Shown: positions 7,135 to 13,883, numbered from the stretch's first letter. The stretch is DNA of 20,746 bases from JAWXUC01 sp044432975 (GCA_044432975.1 JAWXUC010000016.1:1-20746); one strand, 5' to 3'. Translations and numbers: made by a program. Notes: generated from the letters alone by a model not told the origin.

Positions 7135-7665
7135 ATGAAGATTCTAATTATTGGACCGTTAGGAGCAGGAAAATCGTCTCTTGCTTATGAAATTAATAAA
7201 AAGCTTGGAATAACTAGGATTAATCTTGATGAAATCTGCAGAAACCCTAAAGATGGGAGCTATTATCCTAGAGAAGAGCAATTTACAAAACTTAATGATT
7301 TTATAACAAGCCACAATAATTGGGTTGCCGAGGGGTGTCAGAAGTATCTTTATGAGAAAATGCACCCAAATTTAATTATTGATATGAGAATTAATCGTTT
7401 TATTGCAATTTGGCGCTTTACAACCAGATTTATAAAAGCAAAAAAGCTAATAAGTAAAACAATAGATAAAGATTTACCTGTGCAAGCATACCATTATAGA
7501 AAAATCACATTTACAAAAATAAGAGACTATGATGTTACAGGACAAGAAATTAACGCAGAAATAAAAGAGTACTTAAAAACAACAAACATCAAAACAATCA
7601 CTTGCAAAAGCTTTAAGGGTTATAAAAAGGTGTTTGAGATTATTGGAGAGTTAAAATGCACATAA
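7135..7665 (+). CDS. P-loop kinase-like protein (FlaR/topology-modulation type)
   Basis: A small adenylate-kinase-like P-loop NTPase of 176 residues. Walker A is G-P-L-G-A-G-K-S-S (7-15), followed by the L-D-E-I segment (31-34) that in this group begins the substrate-binding lid, and W-V-A-E-G (about 63-67). The family is often labelled DNA topology modulation protein FlaR, but the real substrate is not known. AGGGGG sits three bases before the ATG. It starts eight bases after the pentapeptide gene, so it may be read from the same transcript. It overlaps the ASCH gene by ten bases. It resembles the second kinase-like gene at 9402 in size and motif order but is clearly diverged. Confidence 0.7.
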   Translation: MKILIIGPLGAGKSSLAYEINKKLGITRINLDEICRNPKDGSYYPREEQFTKLNDFITSHNNWVAEGCQKYLYEKMHPNLIIDMRINRFIAIWRFTTRFIKAKKLISKTIDKDLPVQAYHYRKITFTKIRDYDVTGQEINAEIKEYLKTTNIKTITCKSFKGYKKVFEIIGELKCT

Positions 7666-7997
7666 TGAAAGTTGATGAAAAATATTACAACTTGCTTAAA
7701 AGTGGGCAGAAGACTATAGAGTTAAGGCTTTTTGATGAAAAGCGTTCTCTAATTAATATTGGTGATGAAATTGAGTTTTCAAACTCTGTAAATAATTCTG
7801 ATAACTTCAAAACAAAGGTTGTGGCTCTTCATAAAGCTAATAGTTTTGATGAATTGTGTAATATTATAGACATTACGAAAGCAAGTTTTGAAACTAAAGA
7901 AGAGCTATTAAAAGTTTTAGAACAATTTTATCCTATTGAGAAACAGCACCAATATGGTGTTGTTGGTATTGAAATCTTTAAAACCTTAGCAAAATAA
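7656..7997 (+). CDS. ASCH-domain protein
   Basis: 113 residues covering a single ASCH (PUA-like) domain. The diagnostic block is K-T-I-E-L-R (19-24), preceded by a short helix L-L-K-S-G and followed by I-G-D-E-I-E-F (35-41); the C-terminal strand is Y-G-V-V-G-I-E-I. ASCH domains bind RNA or nucleotides, and some members are RNases or deacetylate modified cytidine; no specific substrate can be read here. GGAGAG lies about six bases before the ATG, within the end of the kinase-like gene, which overlaps by ten bases. A remnant of a second ASCH C-terminus lies at 9367-9405. Confidence 0.8.
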   Translation: MHIMKVDEKYYNLLKSGQKTIELRLFDEKRSLINIGDEIEFSNSVNNSDNFKTKVVALHKANSFDELCNIIDITKASFETKEELLKVLEQFYPIEKQHQYGVVGIEIFKTLAK

Positions 7998-8012
7998 GCA
8001 TTTTTAACAAAA

Positions 8013-8087
8013 CGCGGGCATTCTATTTTACATTTCGCGGGAGTTCTATTTTACAAAACGCGGACTTTTCGCTTTACATTTTGCGGA
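8013..8087 (+). repeat. Three tandem 23-bp repeats before the first DUF4143 gene
   Basis: Units of exactly 23 bp at 8013-8035, 8036-8058 and 8059-8081 each begin CGCGG and end with a TTTACA-type stretch, then a fourth partial unit starts TGCGGA at 8082. The tail of a further unit is seen at about 8001-8012. Twenty-three bases is about two helical turns. Each unit carries a -35-like TTTACA or TTTTACA; the one in unit 3 serves the promoter below. A copy with a single unit is at 9871-9922. Confidence 0.75.
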
Positions 8088-8101
8088 TTATGTATTATTA
8101 T
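8073..8101 (+). promoter_or_regulatory. Promoter of the first DUF4143 gene
   Basis: TTTACA (8073-8078, end of the third 23-bp repeat), 17-base spacer, TATTAT (8096-8101). AAAGGAG follows before the ATG at 8125. The repeats upstream would place bound protein in register with the RNA polymerase site. Confidence 0.55.
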
Positions 8102-8124
8102 ATTAAGTAAAGGAGTAAGTAATT

Positions 8125-9351
8125 ATGGAAAAATACGCAAGATGGGCAACTCCAGTTGTACAAAGAGCATTAAAAAACAGAAGAGTGCTTATTATTTCTG
8201 GAGCAAGGCAAGTTGGCAAATCAACGCTAACAAAGCAAGCTATAATTGAAGATGCAACATTTAGAACGCTAGATAGCACAAAGTTGTTAAATGTTGCATT
8301 TGATGATCCAACAGGATTTTTAACTCATAATGAAAAAACTCTAGTTATTGATGAAATTCAGAAAGCTCCTCATTTATTGCCTGAAATTAAAATAGTTGTA
8401 GATAATAATAATTCCCCCGGTCAGTTTGTATTAACGGGTTCTGCAGATGTAATGGCACTTCCTGAAGTTAAAGAAAGTTTAGCTGGCAGAGTAAAAAACC
8501 TTAAGTTAAGAGGGTTAACTCAAGGTGAGATAGAAGCAAAGCAACCTAATTTTGTTGAGAAAGTCTTAAAAAAAGATTTATCTTCTCAAATAAGAGGTTT
8601 TTCAAAAAAAGATGTTTTGCAAAGAGCTTTAAGAGGAGGCTATCCAGAAGCAATAATAAAATCTGAGAAAGAAAGAAGAGAATGGTATAAAGATTATGTA
8701 ATTTCTCTTTTAACTCACGATTTAAAAGATATTTCAAACATTAAAAGACATGATGAATTAAAAAAAGTTTTATATACTTTATCAGCATGGTCAAGTAAAT
8801 ATATGGATATTTCAGGAATTTGTTCAAAATGCGGATTATCTAAACCAACTCTTAATGAATATATGGGCTTAATAGAAAAGCTTTATTTGTGTGAAAGAGT
8901 TTATCCTTGGACTAAGTCAGACTATGATCGTGTTGGAAGAACAGAAAAAATATTTATAACAGATACAGGTTTAATGTCATCTGTTTTAGATTGGAATTAT
9001 GAATCAACCAACCTAGATGCCGATCGCTATGGAAAATTAATAGAAACCTTTGTTTTTAATGAATTATCAGCTCAAGTTGATTTAGATATAGACTTATCGT
9101 TAAATCATTATAGAGATAGAGAAGGCAGAGAAATAGATTTTATTATTGAAAATAATCAAGGTGATATTATTGGTGTTGAAGTTAAAGGTGGCAGTAATAT
9201 TAATAAAGATGACTTTAAACACTTAAAATGGTTTAAAGAAAACCTTGCAAAAGATAAAAGATTTATCGGTATTGTGCTTTACTCTAGTGAAGATACTCTT
9301 CCATTTGGAGAAGATATGTTAGCAGTGCCAACAGCAGCACTTTGGAGTTAA
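8125..9351 (+). CDS. AAA_14/DUF4143 ATPase
   Basis: 408 residues, the usual length for the AAA_14 plus DUF4143 family. Walker A is G-A-R-Q-V-G-K-S-T (26-34), Walker B L-V-I-D-E (73-77), sensor T-G-S (104-106). The C-terminal DUF4143 part ends in a restriction-endonuclease-like fold with E307, D338 in R-E-I-D-F-I and E352-x-K354 in G-V-E-V-K-G, so nuclease residues appear intact. The cellular role of this widespread family is poorly known; links to defence and addiction-like behaviour are inference. It has its own promoter and repeat array. It is not close to the second DUF4143 protein at 10053, differing in Walker A and in lacking that protein's Q-V-C-E ending. Confidence 0.85.
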   Translation: MEKYARWATPVVQRALKNRRVLIISGARQVGKSTLTKQAIIEDATFRTLDSTKLLNVAFDDPTGFLTHNEKTLVIDEIQKAPHLLPEIKIVVDNNNSPGQFVLTGSADVMALPEVKESLAGRVKNLKLRGLTQGEIEAKQPNFVEKVLKKDLSSQIRGFSKKDVLQRALRGGYPEAIIKSEKERREWYKDYVISLLTHDLKDISNIKRHDELKKVLYTLSAWSSKYMDISGICSKCGLSKPTLNEYMGLIEKLYLCERVYPWTKSDYDRVGRTEKIFITDTGLMSSVLDWNYESTNLDADRYGKLIETFVFNELSAQVDLDIDLSLNHYRDREGREIDFIIENNQGDIIGVEVKGGSNINKDDFKHLKWFKENLAKDKRFIGIVLYSSEDTLPFGEDMLAVPTAALWS

Positions 9352-9366
9352 TATAATGCAGGAAAC

Positions 9367-9405
9367 AATATTAAAATAGTTGTTGGTATTGAGGTAAGGC
9401 AATGA
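9367..9405 (+). pseudogene. Remnant of an ASCH-domain C-terminus
   Basis: One frame reads N-I-K-I-V-V-G-I-E-V-R-Q and stops at TGA 9403-9405. V-V-G-I-E matches the last strand of the intact ASCH protein ending at 7997 (V-V-G-I-E-I). The TGA overlaps the ATG of the next kinase-like gene, as if an ASCH gene once preceded it in an operon. Only about 12 codons remain, so this is suggestive, not proven. Confidence 0.45.
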
Positions 9406-9869
9406 AAATACACATAATAGGTGGTGGCGGAAGTGGAAAATCTACGTTTGCAAGGAAATTGGCTAAAGAACATAATTTTCCTCTATTAGAGCTAGATAAT
9501 ATATTCTGGGATAACTCTGTAAAAGGTTATGATAAAAAAAGAGCTAAAGAAGAACGTTTGAAGCTTTTAAGTGATTTTATGCAAAATGAAAGCTATATAA
9601 TAGAAGGCGTTTATTATTCATGGCTTGATAATTCTTTTGAAACTGCTGATAAAATATATATTCTTGATGTTAATATTCATATTCGCAATTATAGAATATT
9701 AAAACGCTTGGCTTTAAGAAAACTAGGAATATTGCAAGGAAAGAATGATACTCTTAAAAGCATTATAAATTTAATTAAATGGAACTTTGAGCATTTAAGA
9801 GACGACATGCCCAAAATAATGGACTTAGCAAACAAATACCCTAATAAAGTTGAAGTTATCAAACCCTAG
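9402..9869 (+). CDS. P-loop kinase-like protein, C-terminus probably shortened
   Basis: 155 residues. Walker A is G-G-G-G-S-G-K-S-T (7-15), followed by L-D-N-I-F-W (31-36) and I-I-E-G-V-Y (about 66-71), the pattern of FlaR/adenylate-kinase-like proteins. Relatives usually continue for one more helix after the Y-P-N-K-V strand, but this gene stops at V-I-K-P just two bases before the shared intergenic repeat (9871). A recombination at that repeat probably replaced its 3' end. Substrate unknown. GTAAGG lies a few bases before the ATG. The Walker motif is intact, so the product may still fold. Confidence 0.65.
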   Translation: MKIHIIGGGGSGKSTFARKLAKEHNFPLLELDNIFWDNSVKGYDKKRAKEERLKLLSDFMQNESYIIEGVYYSWLDNSFETADKIYILDVNIHIRNYRILKRLALRKLGILQGKNDTLKSIINLIKWNFEHLRDDMPKIMDLANKYPNKVEVIKP

Positions 9870-9870
9870 T

Positions 9871-9922
9871 AAAATAAGCATTTTTAACAAAACACGGACT
9901 TTTCGCTTTACATTTTGCAGAA
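9871..9922 (+). repeat. Second copy of the intergenic repeat (one unit)
   Basis: This stretch matches 7991-8018 joined to 8064-8087, with only A/G changes at the CGCGG positions, as if two of the three 23-bp units were lost. The match begins at the last codon of the ASCH gene in copy 1 and right after the kinase-like stop in copy 2. Both copies precede a DUF4143 gene. Confidence 0.75.
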
Positions 9923-9939
9923 AGTTTTTGCGTTTAGCC

Positions 9940-10010
9940 CTAAAAAACTTCTTAAAATAAAAAGTTTTTTAGAAATTTATATAAAAACTTCTTGAAAAAG
10001 GAAGTTTTTT
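9940..10010. promoter_or_regulatory. Two tandem palindromes before the second DUF4143 gene
   Basis: Palindrome 1: CTAAAAAACTT (9940-9950) and AAGTTTTTTAG (9962-9972), 11-base spacer. Palindrome 2: AAAAACTTC (9983-9991) and GAAGTTTTT (10001-10009), 9-base spacer that contains the -35 hexamer. The two share the same core and lie about 40 bp apart, four helical turns, as in cooperative repressor operators. They are A/T-only stems in part, so a terminator role is less likely. Confidence 0.6.
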
Positions 10011-10020
10011 AGATTATAAT
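9992..10020 (+). promoter_or_regulatory. Promoter of the second DUF4143 gene
   Basis: TTGAAA (9992-9997), 17-base spacer, perfect TATAAT (10015-10020). The -35 box sits in the loop of palindrome 2, so a protein on the palindrome would exclude RNA polymerase. Confidence 0.7.
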
Positions 10021-10052
10021 GAAATAAAAGAAATAAATTGAAAGAATATAAA

Positions 10053-11264
10053 ATGATAGAAAGACCGTTATATTTAAGCAGATTAAAAGCTTGGCAAGAT
10101 AAAGATATGATAAAAGTTATCACAGGCATTAGACGTTGTGGCAAGTCTAGTTTGTTGATTAATTTTGCAGAAAATCTTAAAAAAGATGGGGTTTTAGATA
10201 GTTGTATTATTCAAATGAATTTTGAAGACCTAAAATATGATGGAATGGACTATAAAACATTGCATGATATTTTGCTTGCTCAAGTGGAGCAAAACAAAGA
10301 AAACAAAACATATATCTTTTTAGATGAAATTCAAAAAGTTCCAGAATGGGAGAAAATGGCAGCATCGTTAAGATTAAACCCAAATGTTGATTTATATTTA
10401 ACAGGCTCTAATGCTTATATGCTTTCTTCAGAGCTAGCAACCTTTTTATCTGGCAGATATATTGAAATTAAGATGTTGCCACTGTCTTTTAAGGAGTTTT
10501 TATCTTTTTATAACTTCTCTTCAGATACCTCATTAGAAAAGAAGTTTGGTTTTTATATGAGATATGGCGGAATGCCCTCATTAAAAGATTATAACTTTAA
10601 TGAAAGACAAACACTAGACACTTTAGATGGAATTTATAACACTGTTTTAATAAAAGATGTTATTACCAGATCAACTAACAAAGATGTTAATGTTATTAAG
10701 AAAATACTTCATTTCTTAGCAGATAATATCGGAAACTTAAGTTCTATAAATAGCATTACTAACACTTTATATACAAATAAAGGTATTACAAGCAAAAATA
10801 ACAGTTTGGTAGAAAGTTATATTTCTCTTTTAGAAAATGCCTTTATTTTTTATAATATAGGGCGTTATGATATTAAAGGAAAAGATTATCTAAAAAGCTT
10901 GAATAAGTATTATATTGTTGACTCTGGGCTTCGTTCTTTTTTATTAAATAGAGTAATAGACACCGGCAGAATTATAGAAAACATCGTTTATTTTGAGCTT
11001 TTAAGAAGGGGGTATAATGTTTCTATTGGTAAAGTAGGAGATAAAGAAGTTGATTTTATAGCAACAAATAATGATGAAAAAATATATTATCAAGTTTGTG
11101 AAAACATCTCTTCAGAAGAAACAAAAAGCCGAGAACTAAGCTCTTTAAGAGATATAGAAGACAGCTATCCAAAATTTGTACTAACAATGGACACCCTAAC
11201 AACCCAAACAACCGAAGACGGCATAAAAATCACAAACATTATAGACTGGTTGCTAGCAGAGTAA
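10053..11264 (+). CDS. AAA_14/DUF4143 ATPase, second type
   Basis: 403 residues from the ATG at 10053; an in-frame TTG at 10038 is less likely because it has no better ribosome site. Walker A is G-I-R-R-C-G-K-S-S (25-33), Walker B I-F-L-D-E (88-92), then a Y-L-T-G-S-N sensor. The DUF4143 part carries I-I-E-N-I-V-Y-F-E-L and K-E-V-D-F-I-A, ending with Y-Q-V-C-E where the lysine of a nuclease E-x-K motif is absent. This is the common G-I-R-R-x-G-K-S subgroup of the family. Function unknown. It is expressed alone from its own promoter with palindromic operators and ends at a bidirectional terminator. The last 25 codons are C-rich compared with the rest. Confidence 0.85.
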   Translation: MIERPLYLSRLKAWQDKDMIKVITGIRRCGKSSLLINFAENLKKDGVLDSCIIQMNFEDLKYDGMDYKTLHDILLAQVEQNKENKTYIFLDEIQKVPEWEKMAASLRLNPNVDLYLTGSNAYMLSSELATFLSGRYIEIKMLPLSFKEFLSFYNFSSDTSLEKKFGFYMRYGGMPSLKDYNFNERQTLDTLDGIYNTVLIKDVITRSTNKDVNVIKKILHFLADNIGNLSSINSITNTLYTNKGITSKNNSLVESYISLLENAFIFYNIGRYDIKGKDYLKSLNKYYIVDSGLRSFLLNRVIDTGRIIENIVYFELLRRGYNVSIGKVGDKEVDFIATNNDEKIYYQVCENISSEETKSRELSSLRDIEDSYPKFVLTMDTLTTQTTEDGIKITNIIDWLLAE

Positions 11265-11269
11265 ACAAA

Positions 11270-11297
11270 AAAGACAGTGCATTTAAACACTGTCTTT
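11270..11297. terminator. Bidirectional intrinsic terminator
   Basis: AAAGACAGTG (11270-11279) and CACTGTCTTT (11288-11297) form a perfect 10-bp stem with an 8-base loop between two converging genes. The leftward side has the longer T-run, so it is stronger for the minus-strand gene pair. Confidence 0.85.
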
Positions 11298-11317
11298 ATT
11301 GTAACAACCCTCCTTTA

Positions 11318-11851
11318 CTATTCTTTCAAATTATGAGTTAGTGCTGCATGGCTAACGCTGGAGTTTAGATTGTTGAGATTTATAACATTCTCTTCTGGAT
11401 TATAAGAACGTGCTTCAGCAGGTGTTTGATCATTATCATCTCCATATCTATCATAATGATTGGCAATCATCTGCATAAATGCAAAATAATCTTCACCTTC
11501 TTTGTATCTGTAAACAATTTCTCTTTGCGATTCAAAAATGCTTTTATCATTATCCATTGTATTAATAGCATTTGTTTTATCTAAAAGATTGTTAAGAACT
11601 TCTTCATCAACATTATTTACCCAGCCATTTAAGACAATACTTTCTGGTCCAGCAACATTGCCATAAAACACATTCCAAACAATCTTCGGAACCTCATTAG
11701 GATGAGGAGCTGCTTTTAGTATAGTATCCTTAAAAGAATCTCTAGCAGCTTTATCTGTAAGAGCTTTGCCCTTTCTAGGATAACACCAAGCAACACCTTC
11801 TTTTTCTAACATGTCAGACATTTCTGCAGGTACTTTATTCAAATAAGACAT
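11318..11851 (-). CDS. Unrecognised protein, second gene of a leftward pair
   Basis: 177 residues, soluble, with no signal peptide or membrane segment. I recognise no family. Features: a conserved-looking N-terminus with E-G-V-A-W-C-Y-P-R-K-G-K, a central beta-rich part (K-I-V-W-N-V-F-Y-G-N), a Y-D-R-Y-G-D-D-N-D-Q acidic stretch near 133-142 and an Asn-rich tail. AAGGAGG eight bases upstream of the ATG is a very strong ribosome site and lies inside the last codons of the preceding gene; the two genes are separated by one base. The strong site suggests high expression, so a structural or phage-morphogenesis role is possible but unsupported. Confidence 0.7.
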   Translation of the reverse strand: MSYLNKVPAEMSDMLEKEGVAWCYPRKGKALTDKAARDSFKDTILKAAPHPNEVPKIVWNVFYGNVAGPESIVLNGWVNNVDEEVLNNLLDKTNAINTMDNDKSIFESQREIVYRYKEGEDYFAFMQMIANHYDRYGDDNDQTPAEARSYNPEENVINLNNLNSSVSHAALTHNLKE

Positions 11852-11852
11852 A

Positions 11853-12320
11853 TTAACATCCTCCTTGAGTTATTGAAGTTTCTGCAACTTCTTGCTTTAA
11901 TTGAGCTAGGGTTTCTTTAGTTAAAGCTTTTCTTTTTTTCTTATCTAGCTTTCTGGCTTCTTGATTTTCTTGAGCTTTTCTCATGAATTCTTCAATTTTG
12001 CCATCAAACTCGCCCATTAAGATACTTTGCTTTGCGTCTTGCAAAAACTGAACTTTCATAAAGTCATTAGGCAAATTAAGACCAGACAACCTAACCACCG
12101 TGCGAGAATTAAAGCGAATTGCAAAGATGATTTTGTTATTCTTTTTATCCTCTGTTAAAAGTTTTTTCATTCTGTTGCAGCCGTCCCACTCTTCTTGATT
12201 GTTAATCACTTTGATGTTGTAATCAATTAAGTTGACAATTCTATCTTTATAATCAGCTAGCGTTAAAACACTACCAGTAGTTGCAACTTCAGTTAAATTA
12301 TATTTTTCCATAAAAGACAT
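11853..12320 (-). CDS. Unrecognised protein, first gene of a leftward pair
   Basis: 155 residues, soluble, no family recognised. The first two thirds alternate strands and helices (for example N-K-I-I-F-A-I-R-F and T-V-V-R-L-S-G). The last third (about 110-148) is a strongly charged lysine/glutamate helix, probably coiled-coil or nucleic-acid-binding, rich in K-K-K-R-K. AAAGGA precedes the ATG at 12320 after an A-rich spacer. A short palindrome at 12348-12363 lies in its leader. It runs directly into the next gene with a one-base gap, so the products are likely made together. Confidence 0.7.
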   Translation of the reverse strand: MSFMEKYNLTEVATTGSVLTLADYKDRIVNLIDYNIKVINNQEEWDGCNRMKKLLTEDKKNNKIIFAIRFNSRTVVRLSGLNLPNDFMKVQFLQDAKQSILMGEFDGKIEEFMRKAQENQEARKLDKKKRKALTKETLAQLKQEVAETSITQGGC

Positions 12321-12347
12321 TTTTTTATTCCTTTCGTTTTGTTTTCA

Positions 12348-12363
12348 AGAGCACCATTGCTCT
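12348..12363 (-). promoter_or_regulatory. Small palindrome in the leader of the unknown gene pair
   Basis: AGAGCA (12348-12353), CCAT, TGCTCT (12358-12363) is a perfect inverted repeat 28 bases upstream of the ATG at 12320. It could be an operator or an mRNA leader hairpin. No convincing -35/-10 pair was found for this operon. Confidence 0.35.
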
Positions 12364-12572
12364 CTAACGTAAGAATTGCATAATGTTTTGAATAACTCCA
12401 GAATAAGAAAAATAAAGAGATTTTGACTTTGACCGAGCTTCCTTCAGTTGTATTAAAAATGATTAGTTTTATAGCAAATCAAAGCAAACATAAAGGAATC
12501 GATTCTTTTTCATTTTATTTTTGCAAAATGATTATTGGTTGTGATATCTTATATAAATATAGTTGATGGCGT

Positions 12573-12605
12573 TCTGCACTAGTGGTTATGTGCAGAGATA
12601 ACCAC
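12573..12605. other. Two interleaved, mutually exclusive hairpins
   Basis: TCTGCAC (12573-12579) pairs with GTGCAGA (12590-12596), and GTGGTTAT (12582-12589) pairs with ATAACCAC (12598-12605). The arms are in A-B-A'-B' order, so the two perfect stems compete or could be switched. TATAG (12558-12562) and CTATA (12608-12612) flank the whole block as a further outer pair. It lies directly left of the 13-bp repeats and upstream of the HUH gene. It may be an origin hairpin, a nick site or part of a small RNA. Confidence 0.55.
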
Positions 12606-12613
12606 CGCTATAT

Positions 12614-12695
12614 TTTGATAATACAATTTGAAAACAATCTTTGATACCAATATTTGAAATCAACATCTAATACTTCTCCAACTTTGATACAAAAC
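12614..12695 (+). repeat. Iteron-like array of 13-bp TTTGA repeats
   Basis: Four contiguous units of exactly 13 bp: TTTGATAATACAA (12614), TTTGAAAACAATC (12627), TTTGATACCAATA (12640) and TTTGAAATCAACA (12653). After a 17-bp gap comes a fifth, TTTGATACAAAAC (12683-12695). Units match at TTTGA and mostly at the A and CAA positions. Tandem AT-rich repeats of this size upstream of a Rep-like gene resemble plasmid iterons or an unwinding region. The local AT richness makes some similarity expected, but the exact period does not follow from that. Confidence 0.6.
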
Positions 12696-12735
12696 CGCAG
12701 AATAGCTGGGATCCACTTTCTGTTAGACCTAACAA

Positions 12736-12760
12736 AGCTAATCTTAAAAAAGATATAGCT
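12736..12760. promoter_or_regulatory. Imperfect palindrome before the HUH gene
   Basis: AGCTAATCTT (12736-12745) pairs with AAGATATAGCT (12750-12760), ten base pairs with one bulged A and an AAAA loop. It ends 36 bases before the ATG at 12797, so it may be the operator or leader hairpin of that gene. Confidence 0.4.
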
Positions 12761-12796
12761 ATGTTAAACTATTAAATAAAATGATAAGGAATTAAA

Positions 12797-13207
12797 ATGA
12801 ATAAACTAAACTTTGATAATTTAATATTCTACACAATAAACCCACATTATAAAGATTACTCAATGAATAACCTAATAGATAAATTCAAATTCACTTTACA
12901 AAAGTACTATAAGAAAACATTAGGAACTAGATACAACTTAAAGAAAACCGAACAATTCAACTTCTTTATATTCCCAGAAGAAACAACAAATGAAATCAAA
13001 GAACCTCACCTACACATCATAATAGAAATAGATAAACCCAAAAGAGAAGCCTTCTTTAATTTCATGAACACCACCTTACAACAACTCTACCCATCTATAA
13101 CCTTCGATATCCAAGAAGTCTCAAACACCAAACCCGACCACAACAAACTAATCTCCTACTGCAATAAAGAAGATAAACAGATATTAGGTAAAGAAGACTT
13201 ATGGTAG
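12797..13207 (+). CDS. Compact HUH-endonuclease/Rep-like protein
   Basis: 136 residues. H71-L-H73 inside a hydrophobic strand (P-H-L-H-I-I-I-E-I) is the metal-binding HUH-type motif. Y121-C-N-K124 matches the Y-x-x-K motif III that holds the nicking tyrosine in rolling-circle Rep proteins, and F-Y-T-I-N (11-15) fits motif I on the first strand. The order and spacing suit a minimal single-domain Rep or relaxase-type nickase without helicase. AAGGA precedes the ATG. Iteron-like repeats and competing hairpins lie just upstream. Its codons are richer in C than its neighbours, suggesting separate transfer. An IS200/Y1 transposase is less likely, because Y-x-x-K is Rep-like and no transposon ends were seen. 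The family call is from motifs only. Confidence 0.6.
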   Translation: MNKLNFDNLIFYTINPHYKDYSMNNLIDKFKFTLQKYYKKTLGTRYNLKKTEQFNFFIFPEETTNEIKEPHLHIIIEIDKPKREAFFNFMNTTLQQLYPSITFDIQEVSNTKPDHNKLISYCNKEDKQILGKEDLW

Positions 13208-13212
13208 GTTAG

Positions 13213-13883
13213 CTAAATTCCAGTATATTTTACTGCATCATCTATCTTGTCCATTAGTAAGCTAGCGAGAATTATTCTTTTTATAGCAGCATCTTTTGTA
13301 ATAAATTGATTATCATGAGCTTTAGGATTTCTGATCCCAGTCATAGCTCCAGCAAAAATATCCATATAACCTTTTTGAACATTTTCACCGCTAGCTGTAG
13401 AGTTGTCTTCAAATTTTAGCAAAGGATCATTAAAAGTAAAAGTTTTTCTCATTAAGTCAGCTCCATCTTTTTCCTCACCTTTATTATCTCTATAAATTTT
13501 TTTAATCGAGCATTAATTTCTTTGAAAGCTGTTTCTACGCAATCTGCATAACATTGATTATAAAATTTATGAAAAATAAGATCTTTAATTATTGGGTGAA
13601 CAAAGGACCAAAATGTTTCATTTTTCTTTTTTAATAGAATTCTTTTAATTTTTTCTAAATTATATGATATTATGTCAGCTTCTTGTGTTGTCATATACTG
13701 AGATGATTTATATAAAAGATTTTTAGAGATCTCTTGCCACTCACTAGTTTCATCTAAATTGTTTTCATAAATGAATTCCGTTAATGAATCATGAAAGTCT
13801 TTATAAATTGGCGTGTTAAATTTAAATTGACTTTTTTCTTTATATAAAGATTGCAATTTTTCTTTTAAATTATCTATTTCCAT
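13213..13883 (-). pseudogene. TIGR02391 (Hypoth_ymh) protein, frameshifted
   Basis: Two leftward frames join into one gene. The first (13883 down to 13452) ends in F-W-S-F-V-H-P, then Y-A-D-C-V-E-T-A-F-K-E-I-N-A-R-L-K-K; the second continues D-G-A-D-L-M-R-K, N-D-P-L-L-K-F and G-I-R-N-P-K-A-H-D-N. Together these are the successive blocks of the TIGR02391/Hypoth_ymh domain. Adding one base to the A7 run (T7 at 13497-13503 on the + strand) makes the reading continuous through K-K-I-Y-R-D-N-K-G-E-E-K-D-G-A-D-L-M. The intact product would have about 223 residues. I chose the ATG at 13883, with AGGA nine bases upstream, over a TTG at 13949. The family's function is unknown, though it is often carried on mobile DNA. 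Real mutation, assembly error or programmed slippage cannot be told apart here. Confidence 0.8.

Noticed and set aside
8001..8087. CRISPR array
   Set aside because: The 23-bp units are head-to-tail with no unique spacers between them, and no cas gene is near. They are promoter repeats.
12573..12605. Full H-type pseudoknot
   Set aside because: The link between the third and fourth arms is one base, too short to span a seven-bp stem. Competing hairpins are more likely.
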